Source of the DNA: Pseudomonas_T sp032052615
Lineage (GTDB): Bacteria; Pseudomonadota; Gammaproteobacteria; Pseudomonadales; Pseudomonadaceae
Assembly: GCA_032052615.1 (NCBI GenBank)
Contig: DAMBWF010000003.1
Span: 248,001 to 312,000, forward strand
DNA: 64,000 nt
Reading direction: 5' to 3'
A model generated the notes under the pieces. That model had not been told where the DNA came from. It was given only the letters and a program-made list of their open reading frames with translations, and searched no databases. Shown in pieces: positions 1-7,444 of this stretch; position 1 is the first letter of the stretch; each line of letters begins with the position of its first letter. The translations under genes were made by a program, and so were the position numbers.

Positions 1-98
1 GGGTCGTGGTTCTGAAGCAATTGACGCAGATTGGCGTGGATTTCGATCGGCGTTCTCAACACTTTGGGGGGTTGAGGCGTATTGATTGGGTCGGACAC
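1..98 (-). CDS. flgZ: FlgZ (PilZ/YcgR-type c-di-GMP motility brake), 5' end only
   Basis: The gene is cut by the window edge, so only about 32 codons are visible. Reading the minus strand from a GTG at 98-96 gives a start VSDPINTPQPPKVLRTPIEI followed by a helix ending LRQLLQNHD. This resembles the N-terminus of FlgZ/YcgR proteins, which bind c-di-GMP through a downstream PilZ domain and act on the flagellar stator. A GGGGAG ribosome site lies about 11 bases before the GTG. The position directly after flgN on the same strand matches the flgM-flgN-flgZ order known in pseudomonads. The PilZ domain itself is outside the window, so the call rests on the N-terminus and synteny. Confidence 0.75.
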   Translation of the reverse strand, partial: MSDPINTPQPPKVLRTPIEIHANLRQLLQNHD

Positions 99-181
99 GG
101 TCCAAGGTTCTCCCCACGCGCGCGAAGACGGTGATGGCTCGGACACCGGTCCGTAACCGGGCCTCCGCGCCCTTATTGTTA

Positions 182-679
182 TCACGCCTGACTGAGCGGG
201 CGCTGCTGGGTGATTCTAGCCGCGCCGCCATGGCTGTCATAGAGATTGGGCGTTTCCGCTCCACGGAGCAGGCCCAAGAGGTTGCTGACAACGAATTGAT
301 TGGCTCGAATGAGCTGCCCGTTTCTGACGTTGGCCTTCCGGCAGCGCTCCAGGAGATCGCTCAGCTCCTGACTACGACCAAGCAGTTCGTCGCCTTGGGG
401 GGATCGTTGGGCCAGTGCCTGCAAGCCCGTTGCATCGGGGCTTAGTTGCAGGCTGATCAGCGCTTGGCTGCGTTGCTGGCCGTGCTGGTCGAGTTTGGCC
501 AGCAAGGGGCGTTTTTTCGCGAGGAGTTCCTCCAGGCGAGCAAGGTCGCGTGCCTCCAGGGCATCGCGTTCCGCCTCGATCAATGCCAGCAGCGCTTCGG
601 CATTCTGGAGGTCATCGGTGAACAGTTGGAGCAGAGTGATATCTTGCATGGCGGGCTCTGGGGTCTGGGCGTCCGACAC
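182..679 (-). CDS. flgN: FlgN, export chaperone for hook-filament junction proteins
   Basis: A 165-residue, mostly helical protein rich in Leu, Glu and Arg, typical of FlgN. FlgN holds FlgK and FlgL in the cytoplasm for delivery to the flagellar type III export gate. The family heptad-like helices are visible around residues 15-70 (LLQLFTDDLQNAEALLALIEAERDA with a 20-residue window limit, read as TDDLQNAEALLALIEAERDA) and 95-140. The start is GTG at 679, 21 bases after the flgM stop. An internal ATG at 649 could also be used, giving a start MQDITLL. It is co-transcribed with flgM from the FliA-type promoter upstream of flgM. FlgK, one of its clients, is encoded at the far end of this window. 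Confidence 0.9.
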   Translation of the reverse strand: MSDAQTPEPAMQDITLLQLFTDDLQNAEALLALIEAERDALEARDLARLEELLAKKRPLLAKLDQHGQQRSQALISLQLSPDATGLQALAQRSPQGDELLGRSQELSDLLERCRKANVRNGQLIRANQFVVSNLLGLLRGAETPNLYDSHGGAARITQQRPLSQA

Positions 680-700
680 ACCCCGGCGCAGCCTCGAAGA

Positions 701-1033
701 CTAGCGCTGGGATTCGAGGGTCAGCATCTTACTGGCGAGTTTGCGGCTATCGACTTGGTAACTGCCATCGGCGATCGCCTGTTTCAGCTTCTCGACCCGT
801 TCCTTGTCGACAACGGGAAGGTCGCGCAGTTTGTCGTTAACCTTCTGCAATTGCTGAGCTTCGCTGCTGAGCTGTACGCTTTCGCCGCTCTTGGCTTTCT
901 CGGCGATCTGGGTCGGCGCCTGGTTCGGCTGGCCGCTGGCGGCTTCGCTGCGATTGCCGGACTGGGCGGAACCGGTCCGCCCTGGGGTGACGGATGGGTT
1001 GGCATTGTTCAGCCGGTTGAAGTCGATGGCCAT
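701..1033 (-). CDS. flgM: FlgM, anti-sigma-28 factor
   Basis: A 110-residue protein with an N-terminal MAIDFNRLN, a disordered Gly/Ser/Gln-rich middle, and a C-terminal half (about residues 50-105) of the FlgM type. That half contains VQLSSEAQQLQ, then VDKERVEKLKQAIADGSYQV and a final KLASKMLTLE. FlgM binds and inhibits the flagellar sigma factor FliA until the hook is complete, and is then exported. It lies 135 bases downstream of flgA and 21 bases upstream of flgN. A FliA-type promoter at 1070-1096 gives the expected feedback loop, in which FliA drives its own antagonist. Confidence 0.95.
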   Translation of the reverse strand: MAIDFNRLNNANPSVTPGRTGSAQSGNRSEAASGQPNQAPTQIAEKAKSGESVQLSSEAQQLQKVNDKLRDLPVVDKERVEKLKQAIADGSYQVDSRKLASKMLTLESQR

Positions 1034-1069
1034 GATGAAAACCTCGGGCAGTTTGGACGCTTGCCTAGC

Positions 1070-1096
1070 TTTTCGGCGGTAGGCGGGAATACTTTA
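1070..1096 (-). promoter_or_regulatory. FliA (sigma-28) promoter of flgMN
   Basis: On the minus strand this reads TAAA, then exactly 15 bases, then GCCGAAAA. The sigma-28 consensus is TAAA-N15-GCCGATAA, so 11 of 12 conserved positions match. It lies 37 bases upstream of the flgM ATG, a natural leader length. Late-class expression of flgM from FliA is established in Pseudomonas, which supports the assignment. Confidence 0.85.
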
Positions 1097-1168
1097 GAAA
1101 ATAAATACGAAACGTTCAGCACGGGGCTCGGGCGCCATCACGAAGCGCCCACGGTACGAAATTCGCGC

Positions 1169-1927
1169 CTACATCGCCACTTCTACGTGAGCCGGCCCGA
1201 TCACTCGCGCCTTGATCACCCGCTGCGAATTCAAGTTGCGCACACGGATTTGCTGTCCGGGGGCGCCACTGGACAACGCCTCGCCGGGCATGCGGACATT
1301 GATCGTGGCGTTCTGCGCCGTGATGACGACTTGGTCACCCTTCTTAACGACCTCGGCCAATTGCAGATGACTGGGCGTGATGATCTGGTCAGGCAGCAAG
1401 GGGCGGGTTAGCTTGCAGTCGAGCACTTGGGCGGGATCGGTCAGGTAACCTTGGTTCAGAAGCCCGACGTCCCGCTCCGCCAGCACCGTGTCCTCCCCTG
1501 TCAGCAAGGCTTCGCGTTTCAACGGCCGGGTGGCGACCAGTACGTTGCGATAGAGCTTGACCTGGGCTGGCACGAAGAGTGTCCAAGGGGCGCTGCCCTC
1601 GCACCGGACCCGGACCGTGACGCGGCCCAGTGGAATCGCCGGGCTTTCCAGCGTGGTCGTCAATTCCCTGTCGCAACCGGCCAGTCGCAGACGCGGGTCG
1701 AGGTTGTTGACGCTGACCTCGCTACGGCCCTCGATGGCCCTGCTCTGCAGATAATCTTCTACCATCACCTCAAGAAAGCCTTGGGTGGCGCCGATAAGTT
1801 GCTCGGGCGACGTCCTGTTCGCCTCGTCCGCGTGGCTATAGCCTACGCTGTACAAAGCGGGTAAAACTGCCGCTAGCCAACCGGCCTTGGCGATCAAGCG
1901 TCGAAAAAATGTCGTGATCGGTTTCAT
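1169..1927 (-). CDS. flgA: FlgA, periplasmic P-ring assembly chaperone
   Basis: A 252-residue protein with an N-terminal signal peptide: charged MKPITTFFRRLIAK, then a hydrophobic stretch ending near residue 33 at a YSHADEA cleavage-like site. The C-terminal SAF-like region contains RPLKREALLTGEDTVLAERD and ends with TINVRMPGEALSSGAPGQQI. FlgA assists assembly of FlgI into the P ring in the periplasm. FlgI is encoded at about 59.9 kb here. No good ribosome site precedes the ATG, and the nearest sigma-54-like element would place the transcript start at the ATG itself. It diverges from cheV. Confidence 0.93.
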   Translation of the reverse strand: MKPITTFFRRLIAKAGWLAAVLPALYSVGYSHADEANRTSPEQLIGATQGFLEVMVEDYLQSRAIEGRSEVSVNNLDPRLRLAGCDRELTTTLESPAIPLGRVTVRVRCEGSAPWTLFVPAQVKLYRNVLVATRPLKREALLTGEDTVLAERDVGLLNQGYLTDPAQVLDCKLTRPLLPDQIITPSHLQLAEVVKKGDQVVITAQNATINVRMPGEALSSGAPGQQIRVRNLNSQRVIKARVIGPAHVEVAM

Positions 1928-1938
1928 GAAGGTTGAAT

Positions 1939-1954
1939 AGCAAGGCGCGTGCCG
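1939..1954 (-). promoter_or_regulatory. Candidate sigma-54 (-24/-12) promoter for flgA
   Basis: The minus strand reads CGGCACGCGCCTTGCT, matching TGGCACG-N4-TTGCT at 15 of 16 positions with exact GG-GC spacing. Early flagellar genes in Pseudomonas are commonly RpoN/FleQ dependent. The predicted start of transcription falls within one or two bases of the flgA ATG at 1927. The message would then be leaderless, or the true start codon lies further in, or the site is not used. Confidence 0.55.
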
Positions 1955-2008
1955 CCTGCTACGCTACCTAGGCAGGGTGTCAGCGACTTATTCAGTGAGG
2001 AACAAGGC

Positions 2009-2941
2009 ATGGCGGGTATATTGGATTCGGTTAACCAGCGCACCCAGCTGGTTGGGCAGAACCGCCTGGAATTGCTGTTATTTCGCCTCGACAATTCACA
2101 GTTGTACGGGATCAACGTCTTCAAGGTGAAGGAGGTGCTGCAATGCCCCAAACTCACCATCATGCCGAAGTCGAGTCCCGTCGTCCGTGGAGTCGCGAAC
2201 ATCCGTGGCGGAACCATCCCCATTCTCGATCTGGCCATGGCCACCGGCCGTGTCGGCCTCGACGATCTCAAGAACAGCTTCGTCATCATCACCGAATACA
2301 ACAGCAAGGTGCAGGGCTTCCTGGTGCGCTCTGTCGAGCGCATCGTCAACATGCATTGGGAGGAAATTCACCCGCCACCCAAGGGCACCGGTCGCGATCA
2401 CTATCTGACAGCCGTGACCCGGGTCGACAAGCAACTGGTCGAAATCATCGACGTGGAGAAAATCCTGGCGGAGGTGGCGCCCACGTCGGAAATCATTTCC
2501 GAGGGCATTATCGACGTCGAGTCCCAGGCCAAGGCAGTATCCAAGCATGTGCTCATCTGCGACGACTCGTCTGTGGCACGCAAGCAGGTCATCCGGTGTC
2601 TGGAAACCGTGGGCGTGGAAGTCACCGCGCTCAATGACGGTCGCGAGGCTTACGACTACCTGTTGAAGATGGTCGAGGAAGGCAAGGCGCCCGAGCGGGA
2701 GCTGCTGATGCTGATCTCCGATATCGAGATGCCGGAAATGGACGGTTATACGCTGACGGCCGAGATCCGTAGCGACCCGCGCATGCAGAAACTGCACATC
2801 ATCCTGCATACTTCGCTTTCGGGTGTCTTCAACCAGGCGATGGTGAAGAAGGTTGGCGCGGATGATTTCCTCGCCAAGTTCAAGCCGGATGAGTTGGCCG
2901 CCCGGGTGATCGAGCGCATCAATGTAACGGACGGGAGCTGA
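2009..2941 (+). CDS. cheV: CheV, CheW-receiver chemotaxis coupling protein
   Basis: A 310-residue protein from the ATG at 2009, chosen because AGGAACAAGG sits just upstream. A longer in-frame start at 1949 lacks this. Residues 1-170 form a CheW-like domain (LELLLFRLDNSQLYGINVFK, then VVRGVANIRGGTIPILDLA). Residues about 185-305 form a response-regulator receiver: acidic residues in LICDDSS, phospho-acceptor Asp in LISDIEMPEMDGY, Thr in LHTSLSG, and Lys in FLAKFKPDEL. CheV couples receptors to the CheA kinase, and its phosphorylation tunes adaptation. It is followed by cheR after 41 bases, probably as one transcript. Confidence 0.95.
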   Translation: MAGILDSVNQRTQLVGQNRLELLLFRLDNSQLYGINVFKVKEVLQCPKLTIMPKSSPVVRGVANIRGGTIPILDLAMATGRVGLDDLKNSFVIITEYNSKVQGFLVRSVERIVNMHWEEIHPPPKGTGRDHYLTAVTRVDKQLVEIIDVEKILAEVAPTSEIISEGIIDVESQAKAVSKHVLICDDSSVARKQVIRCLETVGVEVTALNDGREAYDYLLKMVEEGKAPERELLMLISDIEMPEMDGYTLTAEIRSDPRMQKLHIILHTSLSGVFNQAMVKKVGADDFLAKFKPDELAARVIERINVTDGS

Positions 2942-2982
2942 GGGCTCAGCTCCTGCTAAATAAAAGTGGAGAGGCGGCGCTA

Positions 2983-3810
2983 GTGTCTTCGGGTAATTCG
3001 GATTTCGAGCAATTTCGGACCTTTCTGGAAAAAACCTGCGGCATTCTGCTGGGCAGTAATAAGCAGTACTTGGTTTCCAGCCGTCTCAACAAGCTGATGG
3101 AACAACAGGGCATTAAGACCCTGGGGGAGCTGGTTCAACGTATCCAGACCCAGCCTCGTAGCGGGTTGAAAGAGCAGGTGGTCGATGCGATGACCACTAA
3201 CGAAACCCTGTGGTTTCGCGATACCTATCCTTTCGAGGTCTTGAAGACCCGTGTCCTGCCCGATTTGATCAAGATCAACTCGGGGCAGCGCTTGCGCATA
3301 TGGTCCGCGGCGAGTTCCTCGGGCCAAGAACCCTTTTCGCTCTCGATGGCCATCGATGAGTTCGAGAAAACGAACCTGGGTCAGCTCAAGGGCGGCGTAC
3401 AGATCGTCGCCACGGACCTATCCCCCTCCATGTTGGCCGCGTGCAAGCTCGGAGAGTACGACAGCCTGGCGATGGGGCGAGGTTTGTCCCAGGAGCGCCT
3501 GACCCGTTATTTCGATCCGAAGGGGCCGGGGCGCTGGGCCGTCAAGCCGGCCATCAAAAATCGGGTGGAATTCAAGGCGCTCAACCTGCTGGATAGCTAC
3601 GCCAGCCTCGGCAAGTTCGACGTGGTGTTCTGCCGCAATGTCCTCATCTATTTTTCCGCCGATGTCAAAAAGGACATCCTGACCCGCATCCATGCCACGC
3701 TGAAGCCGGGCGGCTACCTGTTCCTTGGCGCTTCCGAGGCGCTGAACGGCTTGCCCGAGCTTTACCAGATGGTGCAGTGCAACCCGGGCATCATTTACAA
3801 GGTCAAGTGA
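2983..3810 (+). CDS. cheR: CheR, chemoreceptor glutamate methyltransferase
   Basis: A 275-residue protein starting at GTG 2983, preceded by GGAGAGG at a good distance. The N-terminal helical CheR domain (about 1-75) is followed by a SAM-binding methyltransferase fold. Visible motifs are TTNETLWFRD, RIWSAASSSGQEPFSLSMA (motif I), IVATDLSPSML and VVFCRNVLIYFS. It methylates glutamates on methyl-accepting chemotaxis proteins using S-adenosylmethionine, opposing CheB. A short neighbour-coupled operon with cheV is normal in Pseudomonas. In P. putida-like genomes flgB follows directly. Here flgB is 50.6 kb away. Confidence 0.96.
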   Translation: MSSGNSDFEQFRTFLEKTCGILLGSNKQYLVSSRLNKLMEQQGIKTLGELVQRIQTQPRSGLKEQVVDAMTTNETLWFRDTYPFEVLKTRVLPDLIKINSGQRLRIWSAASSSGQEPFSLSMAIDEFEKTNLGQLKGGVQIVATDLSPSMLAACKLGEYDSLAMGRGLSQERLTRYFDPKGPGRWAVKPAIKNRVEFKALNLLDSYASLGKFDVVFCRNVLIYFSADVKKDILTRIHATLKPGGYLFLGASEALNGLPELYQMVQCNPGIIYKVK

Positions 3811-3829
3811 ACGGTTAGCACCCATGAAA

Positions 3830-3851
3830 AAGGGAAGCCTCGGCTTCCCTT
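3830..3851. terminator. Bidirectional hairpin terminator between cheR and the MaoC gene
   Basis: AAGGGAAGCC, a 2-base loop (TC), then GGCTTCCCTT gives a perfect 10-bp stem. A-rich sequence lies on the left and TTTCTCGTTCT on the right, so it can stop transcripts from both convergent genes. Confidence 0.85.
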
Positions 3852-3866
3852 TCTCGTTCTGCTGCC

Positions 3867-4337
3867 TTACCCGATGTGGATGGGCGGCAAATCCGGCAAG
3901 TCGATGCTCATGCTCTGCTTTGGAGCCAGCACCTCGGCCTCGCCATCCACCACCTGTTCCTCGTTCTGGTTGAAGACCCGGGTGGCGATGCGCACGCGGT
4001 TCTTCGGCAGTTTCTCCAACACTTCCAGGTCTACCCGGAGCCGGTCGCCCAGCTTGACGGGGCGGGTGAAGCGAAGATTCTGACCGAGATAGACGGTCCC
4101 TGGCCCCGGCAATTCGCAGGCGATCGCGGCGCTGATCACCGCGCCAGTGAACATGCCGTGGGCGATGCGCTCCTTGAACACCGTGCCGGCCGCGTAGTCG
4201 GCGTCCAGGTGCACGGGGTTGCGATCCCCGGAAAGCGCGGCGAACAACTGCACATCGCGCTCTTCCACTTCTTTCTCGTAATGCGCGGTCTGCCCGACTT
4301 CGAGGGCATCGTAGGTGTAATTGCTGACTTGGGTCAT
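3867..4337 (-). CDS. MaoC-like (R)-specific enoyl-CoA hydratase
   Basis: A 156-residue hotdog-fold domain from ATG 4337, which has its own AGGAGAA ribosome site. It probably starts independently even though the upstream hydrolase frame runs into it. The hydratase-2 signature FAALSGDRNPVHLD carries the catalytic Asp and His, and RIAHGMFTGAVIS follows. Enzymes of this family add water to trans-2-enoyl-CoA to give (R)-3-hydroxyacyl-CoA, linking beta-oxidation to other acyl pathways. The two acyl-CoA ligases just across the divergent promoter region fit a lipid role. Confidence 0.88.
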   Translation of the reverse strand: MTQVSNYTYDALEVGQTAHYEKEVEERDVQLFAALSGDRNPVHLDADYAAGTVFKERIAHGMFTGAVISAAIACELPGPGTVYLGQNLRFTRPVKLGDRLRVDLEVLEKLPKNRVRIATRVFNQNEEQVVDGEAEVLAPKQSMSIDLPDLPPIHIG

Positions 4338-5324
4338 CGGGTTCTCCTGGGCGGGTTCAGCCGGCCGGCGGGGCGGAGTCAAGGGCAAGCCGCTCCGGCG
4401 TCGGTACGCAAGGGTCTGTTCGAGCCAGTGCCGCAGCTCAAGCGTTACCTCGTCACGAATGGTCTCGTTGAGCAACTCGTGGCGTGCATCGCTGTAGACG
4501 CGCAGCTTTACGTCGCGGACACCCGCCTTTCGCAGCGCCTCGGCCAGCGCCACCAGGCGCTTGCCGGCACTGACGGGATCGCGTTCGCCACCGATCACGA
4601 GAATCGGCAGGTCCGGATCGATCCGGGCGAGGTGCCGGATCGGCGTGATGTCACCCAGGCCATCCAGCAGATCGATCCACAATTGGGTGGTGCAGGCGAA
4701 GCCGCACAAGGGGTCGGCCAGGTAAGCGTCGACTTCTTCAGGATCGGCGCTCAGCCAGTCATAGGGCGTGCGGCTGGGCTCGAAGGCGCGATTGAAGGTG
4801 CCGAACGACAACCACTGGAGCAGACGACTGCTGCGTCGCCGGCCCAGCCGCCAGCGCTCGACGCGGGCGACGAGCCCGGCCGCGCGATACAAAGCCCGAG
4901 GCTGGTAATTGGAGCCTGACAGGATGGCGCCTTGTAACGCAGGGGCATGATGCATCAGGTAAGCCTGGGCGATGTAGCTCCCCATACTGTGGCCGAAAAG
5001 AACGATCGGCGTGCCGGGATATCGCTGGTGGATATGGCGTTCGAGACGGTTCAGATCATCAACCACCCGGGCCCAGCCCGCCTCGTCGGCGAAATGGCCG
5101 GGGATGCCGTCGCCCAGGGAACGGCCATGGCCTCGCTGGTCATGGGCGTACACGGCGATGCCCGCTTCGCCCAGGGCTTCGGCGAAGCGTGCGTAGCGGC
5201 CGCTGTGTTCGGCCATACCGTGCACCACCATCAGCACGGCGCGGGGAGCCATGGCCGGCGTCCAGCGGTTGACGTGAAGTATCGTGCCATCGCCGGCTTC
5301 GAGCCGGAACGCCTCAGGGTACAT
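3867..5324 (-). CDS. Alpha/beta hydrolase (monoacylglycerol lipase/lysophospholipase type) reading in frame into MaoC
   Basis: The first about 320 residues are a serine hydrolase of the Hydrolase_4/lysophospholipase family. They contain VHGMAEHSGRY (oxyanion hole), the nucleophile elbow VLFGHSMGSYIAQAY, Asp in VIGGERDPVS and His in YSDARHELLNE. There is no stop codon before the MaoC domain, so the open frame continues and ends at 3867. The likely start is ATG 5324 (GAGGCGG just upstream); ATG 5357 and 5426 are alternatives. In P. aeruginosa the hydrolase and MaoC are, as I recall, separate genes. An out-of-frame TGA at 4357-4359, just before the maoC ribosome site, suggests that a small indel near the hydrolase C-terminus may have created the fusion. 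Confidence 0.75.
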   Translation of the reverse strand: MYPEAFRLEAGDGTILHVNRWTPAMAPRAVLMVVHGMAEHSGRYARFAEALGEAGIAVYAHDQRGHGRSLGDGIPGHFADEAGWARVVDDLNRLERHIHQRYPGTPIVLFGHSMGSYIAQAYLMHHAPALQGAILSGSNYQPRALYRAAGLVARVERWRLGRRRSSRLLQWLSFGTFNRAFEPSRTPYDWLSADPEEVDAYLADPLCGFACTTQLWIDLLDGLGDITPIRHLARIDPDLPILVIGGERDPVSAGKRLVALAEALRKAGVRDVKLRVYSDARHELLNETIRDEVTLELRHWLEQTLAYRRRSGLPLTPPRRPAEPAQENPMTQVSNYTYDALEVGQTAHYEKEVEERDVQLFAALSGDRNPVHLDADYAAGTVFKERIAHGMFTGAVISAAIACELPGPGTVYLGQNLRFTRPVKLGDRLRVDLEVLEKLPKNRVRIATRVFNQNEEQVVDGEAEVLAPKQSMSIDLPDLPPIHIG

Positions 5325-5526
5325 GGCCACCGCCTCGCCTGGACTCTCCTGGATCATCGCGTCGCCCGGCGTTCCCGTCGCGCAGCCTCGGAATCGGCAG
5401 GGAGGCGGGTCGTGAGATTCACGCAATCTATGAGGTATCCGTGACTATTTGCCGCTTGAGAGGGAGCTGTTAAGTTCCAGACGGTCCCGCAGTGCGGGCC
5501 CCGTTCAGGTCACGAGGACAATAACA

Positions 5527-7215
5527 ATGCAAGCGGATTTCTGGAACGACAAGCGCCCGGCGGGTGTGGCCAATGATATCGATATGAGCGCATACCGCTC
5601 GGTGGTCGAGGTGTTCGAGCGCTCCTGCAAGCGCTTCGCCGATCGCCCGGCCTTCAGCAACCTGGGGGTCACGCTGAGCTACGGGGAGCTGGAGCGTTTG
5701 TCCGCCGCGTTCGCGGGTTACCTGCAGCAGCATACCGACCTACGCCCTGGCGACCGTATCGCTGTCCAGATGCCGAATGTGCTGCAGTACCCCATCGCCG
5801 TGTTCGGCGCGTTGCGCGCGGGGCTCGTGGTGGTCAATACCAATCCGCTCTACACCGCTCGTGAAATGCGCCACCAGTTCAAGGACGCCGGCGTGCGGGC
5901 GTTGGTGTTCATCGATATGTTCGGCCAGCGGGTCCAGGAAGTGCTGGCGGATACCGAGATCGATTACCTGATCGAGGCACGGATGGGCGACCTGCAACCG
6001 GCGCTCAAGGGCTGGTTGATCAACGCGGCGGTGAAGTACGTGAAAAAGCTGGTGCCCGAGTACCGCCTGCCCCAGGCGATCCCGTTCCGCATGACCCTTC
6101 GCCAAGGCCGGGGCGCGAGCCTGAAGACCCCTCCCATGGGGCTGGACGATATCGCGGTGTTGCAATACACCGGCGGCACCACCGGGGTGGCCAAGGGGGC
6201 GATGCTGACCCACGGCAATCTGGTGGCGAACATGCTGCAAGTGGATGCCTGCCTGTCTCAACTGGGCACCGACGGCCAGCCGCTGATGAAGCAGGGGCAG
6301 GAAGTGATGATCGCGCCGCTGCCGCTTTATCACATCTATGCGTTCACCGCGAACTGCATGTGCATGATGGTCAACGGCAACCACAATGTATTGATCACCA
6401 ACCCGCGAGACATTCCGGGGTTCATCAAGGAATTGAATAAGTGGCGGTTTTCCGCGCTGCTGGGCCTAAACACTCTGTTCGTGGCCCTGATGGACCATCC
6501 CGACTTCAAAAAGCTCGATTTTTCTCATCTCAAGCTGACTAACTCGGGCGGTACCGCTTTGGTGAAGGCCACCGCCGAGCGCTGGAAGGCCATCACCGGT
6601 TGCACCGTGGTCGAAGGGTATGGGTTGACCGAGACCGCGCCAGTCGCCAGCACCAACCCCTACGGCGATGCGGCACGCCTGGGTACCGTGGGCGTGCCGG
6701 TGCCCGGCACCGCGTTCAAGGTGGTGGACGACGACGGTCGGGAACTGCCCCTGGGCGAGCGGGGCGAGTTATGCATCAAGGGGCCGCAGGTCATGAAAGG
6801 CTATTGGCAGCGGCCCGATGCCACGGCCGAGGTGCTGGACGCCGAAGGCTGGTTCAAGTCCGGCGACATCGCCGTGATCGATCCGGACGGCTACGTGCGC
6901 ATCGTCGATCGCAAGAAAGACATGATCATCGTCTCCGGTTTCAACGTGTACCCCAACGAAATCGAGGATGTGCTCATGGCCCATCCGAAGGTGGCCAGTT
7001 GCGCCGCCATCGGCGTGCCGGACGAGCGCTCCGGCGAGGCGGTCAAGTTGTTCATCGTGCCCCGGGAGCAGGGCGTCTCGGTGGATGAAATCAGGGCCTA
7101 CTGCCAGGCCAACTTCACTGGCTACAAGGTACCCAAGCATATCGTGTTCAAGGACACCCTCCCCATGAGCCCGGTCGGCAAGATTCTCCGTCGCGAATTG
7201 CGAGACATCGCCTGA
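5527..7215 (+). CDS. fadD2: Long-chain fatty acid-CoA ligase
   Basis: A 562-residue AMP-forming acyl-CoA synthetase. The start ATG 5527 is chosen because GAGGA lies upstream; an in-frame ATG at 5449 would add 26 unlikely residues. Motifs: P-loop YTGGTTGVAKGA (about residue 214), GYGLTETAPV, the adenylate-binding WFKSGDIAVIDPDGYVRIVD, hinge DRKKDMIIVSGFNVYPNEIE, and the terminal Lys in SPVGKILRREL. It activates free fatty acids to acyl-CoA for beta-oxidation. It sits immediately before a close paralogue in the order known for Pseudomonas fadD2-fadD1. Confidence 0.93.
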   Translation: MQADFWNDKRPAGVANDIDMSAYRSVVEVFERSCKRFADRPAFSNLGVTLSYGELERLSAAFAGYLQQHTDLRPGDRIAVQMPNVLQYPIAVFGALRAGLVVVNTNPLYTAREMRHQFKDAGVRALVFIDMFGQRVQEVLADTEIDYLIEARMGDLQPALKGWLINAAVKYVKKLVPEYRLPQAIPFRMTLRQGRGASLKTPPMGLDDIAVLQYTGGTTGVAKGAMLTHGNLVANMLQVDACLSQLGTDGQPLMKQGQEVMIAPLPLYHIYAFTANCMCMMVNGNHNVLITNPRDIPGFIKELNKWRFSALLGLNTLFVALMDHPDFKKLDFSHLKLTNSGGTALVKATAERWKAITGCTVVEGYGLTETAPVASTNPYGDAARLGTVGVPVPGTAFKVVDDDGRELPLGERGELCIKGPQVMKGYWQRPDATAEVLDAEGWFKSGDIAVIDPDGYVRIVDRKKDMIIVSGFNVYPNEIEDVLMAHPKVASCAAIGVPDERSGEAVKLFIVPREQGVSVDEIRAYCQANFTGYKVPKHIVFKDTLPMSPVGKILRRELRDIA

Positions 7216-7281
7216 AGACCTTGCGAACGCCTGGGTTACTGCGGTAACGCTGGTTCACGGAGTGACCTTGTCATTGATAGT

Positions 7282-7297
7282 AGTCACTTTAGTGACT
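7282..7297. promoter_or_regulatory. Perfect 7-bp inverted repeat upstream of fadD1, possible operator
   Basis: AGTCACT, two T, AGTGACT. Two weaker dyads lie just upstream (GTTAC-TGCG-GTAAC near 7235-7248 and GGTTCACGGAGTGACC near 7252-7267). Together they form a cluster in the 229-base gap before fadD1. I cannot match the sequence to the PsrA fatty-acid regulator consensus, so the binding protein is unknown. Confidence 0.45.
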
Positions 7298-7444
7298 GCC
7301 CGGCCCTGTTTGGCCCTAGGCGCCTCTTGGCAAAGCTGCTAATCTCGTCGCGTTTTTGCCCTTGGCTGGGAAAACCGCGCAGAACACAACAAACAACCGC
7401 TCTCGCGGCGGTGAAGATTAGCTGTTGCTTAGGAGTGGGCTTCC

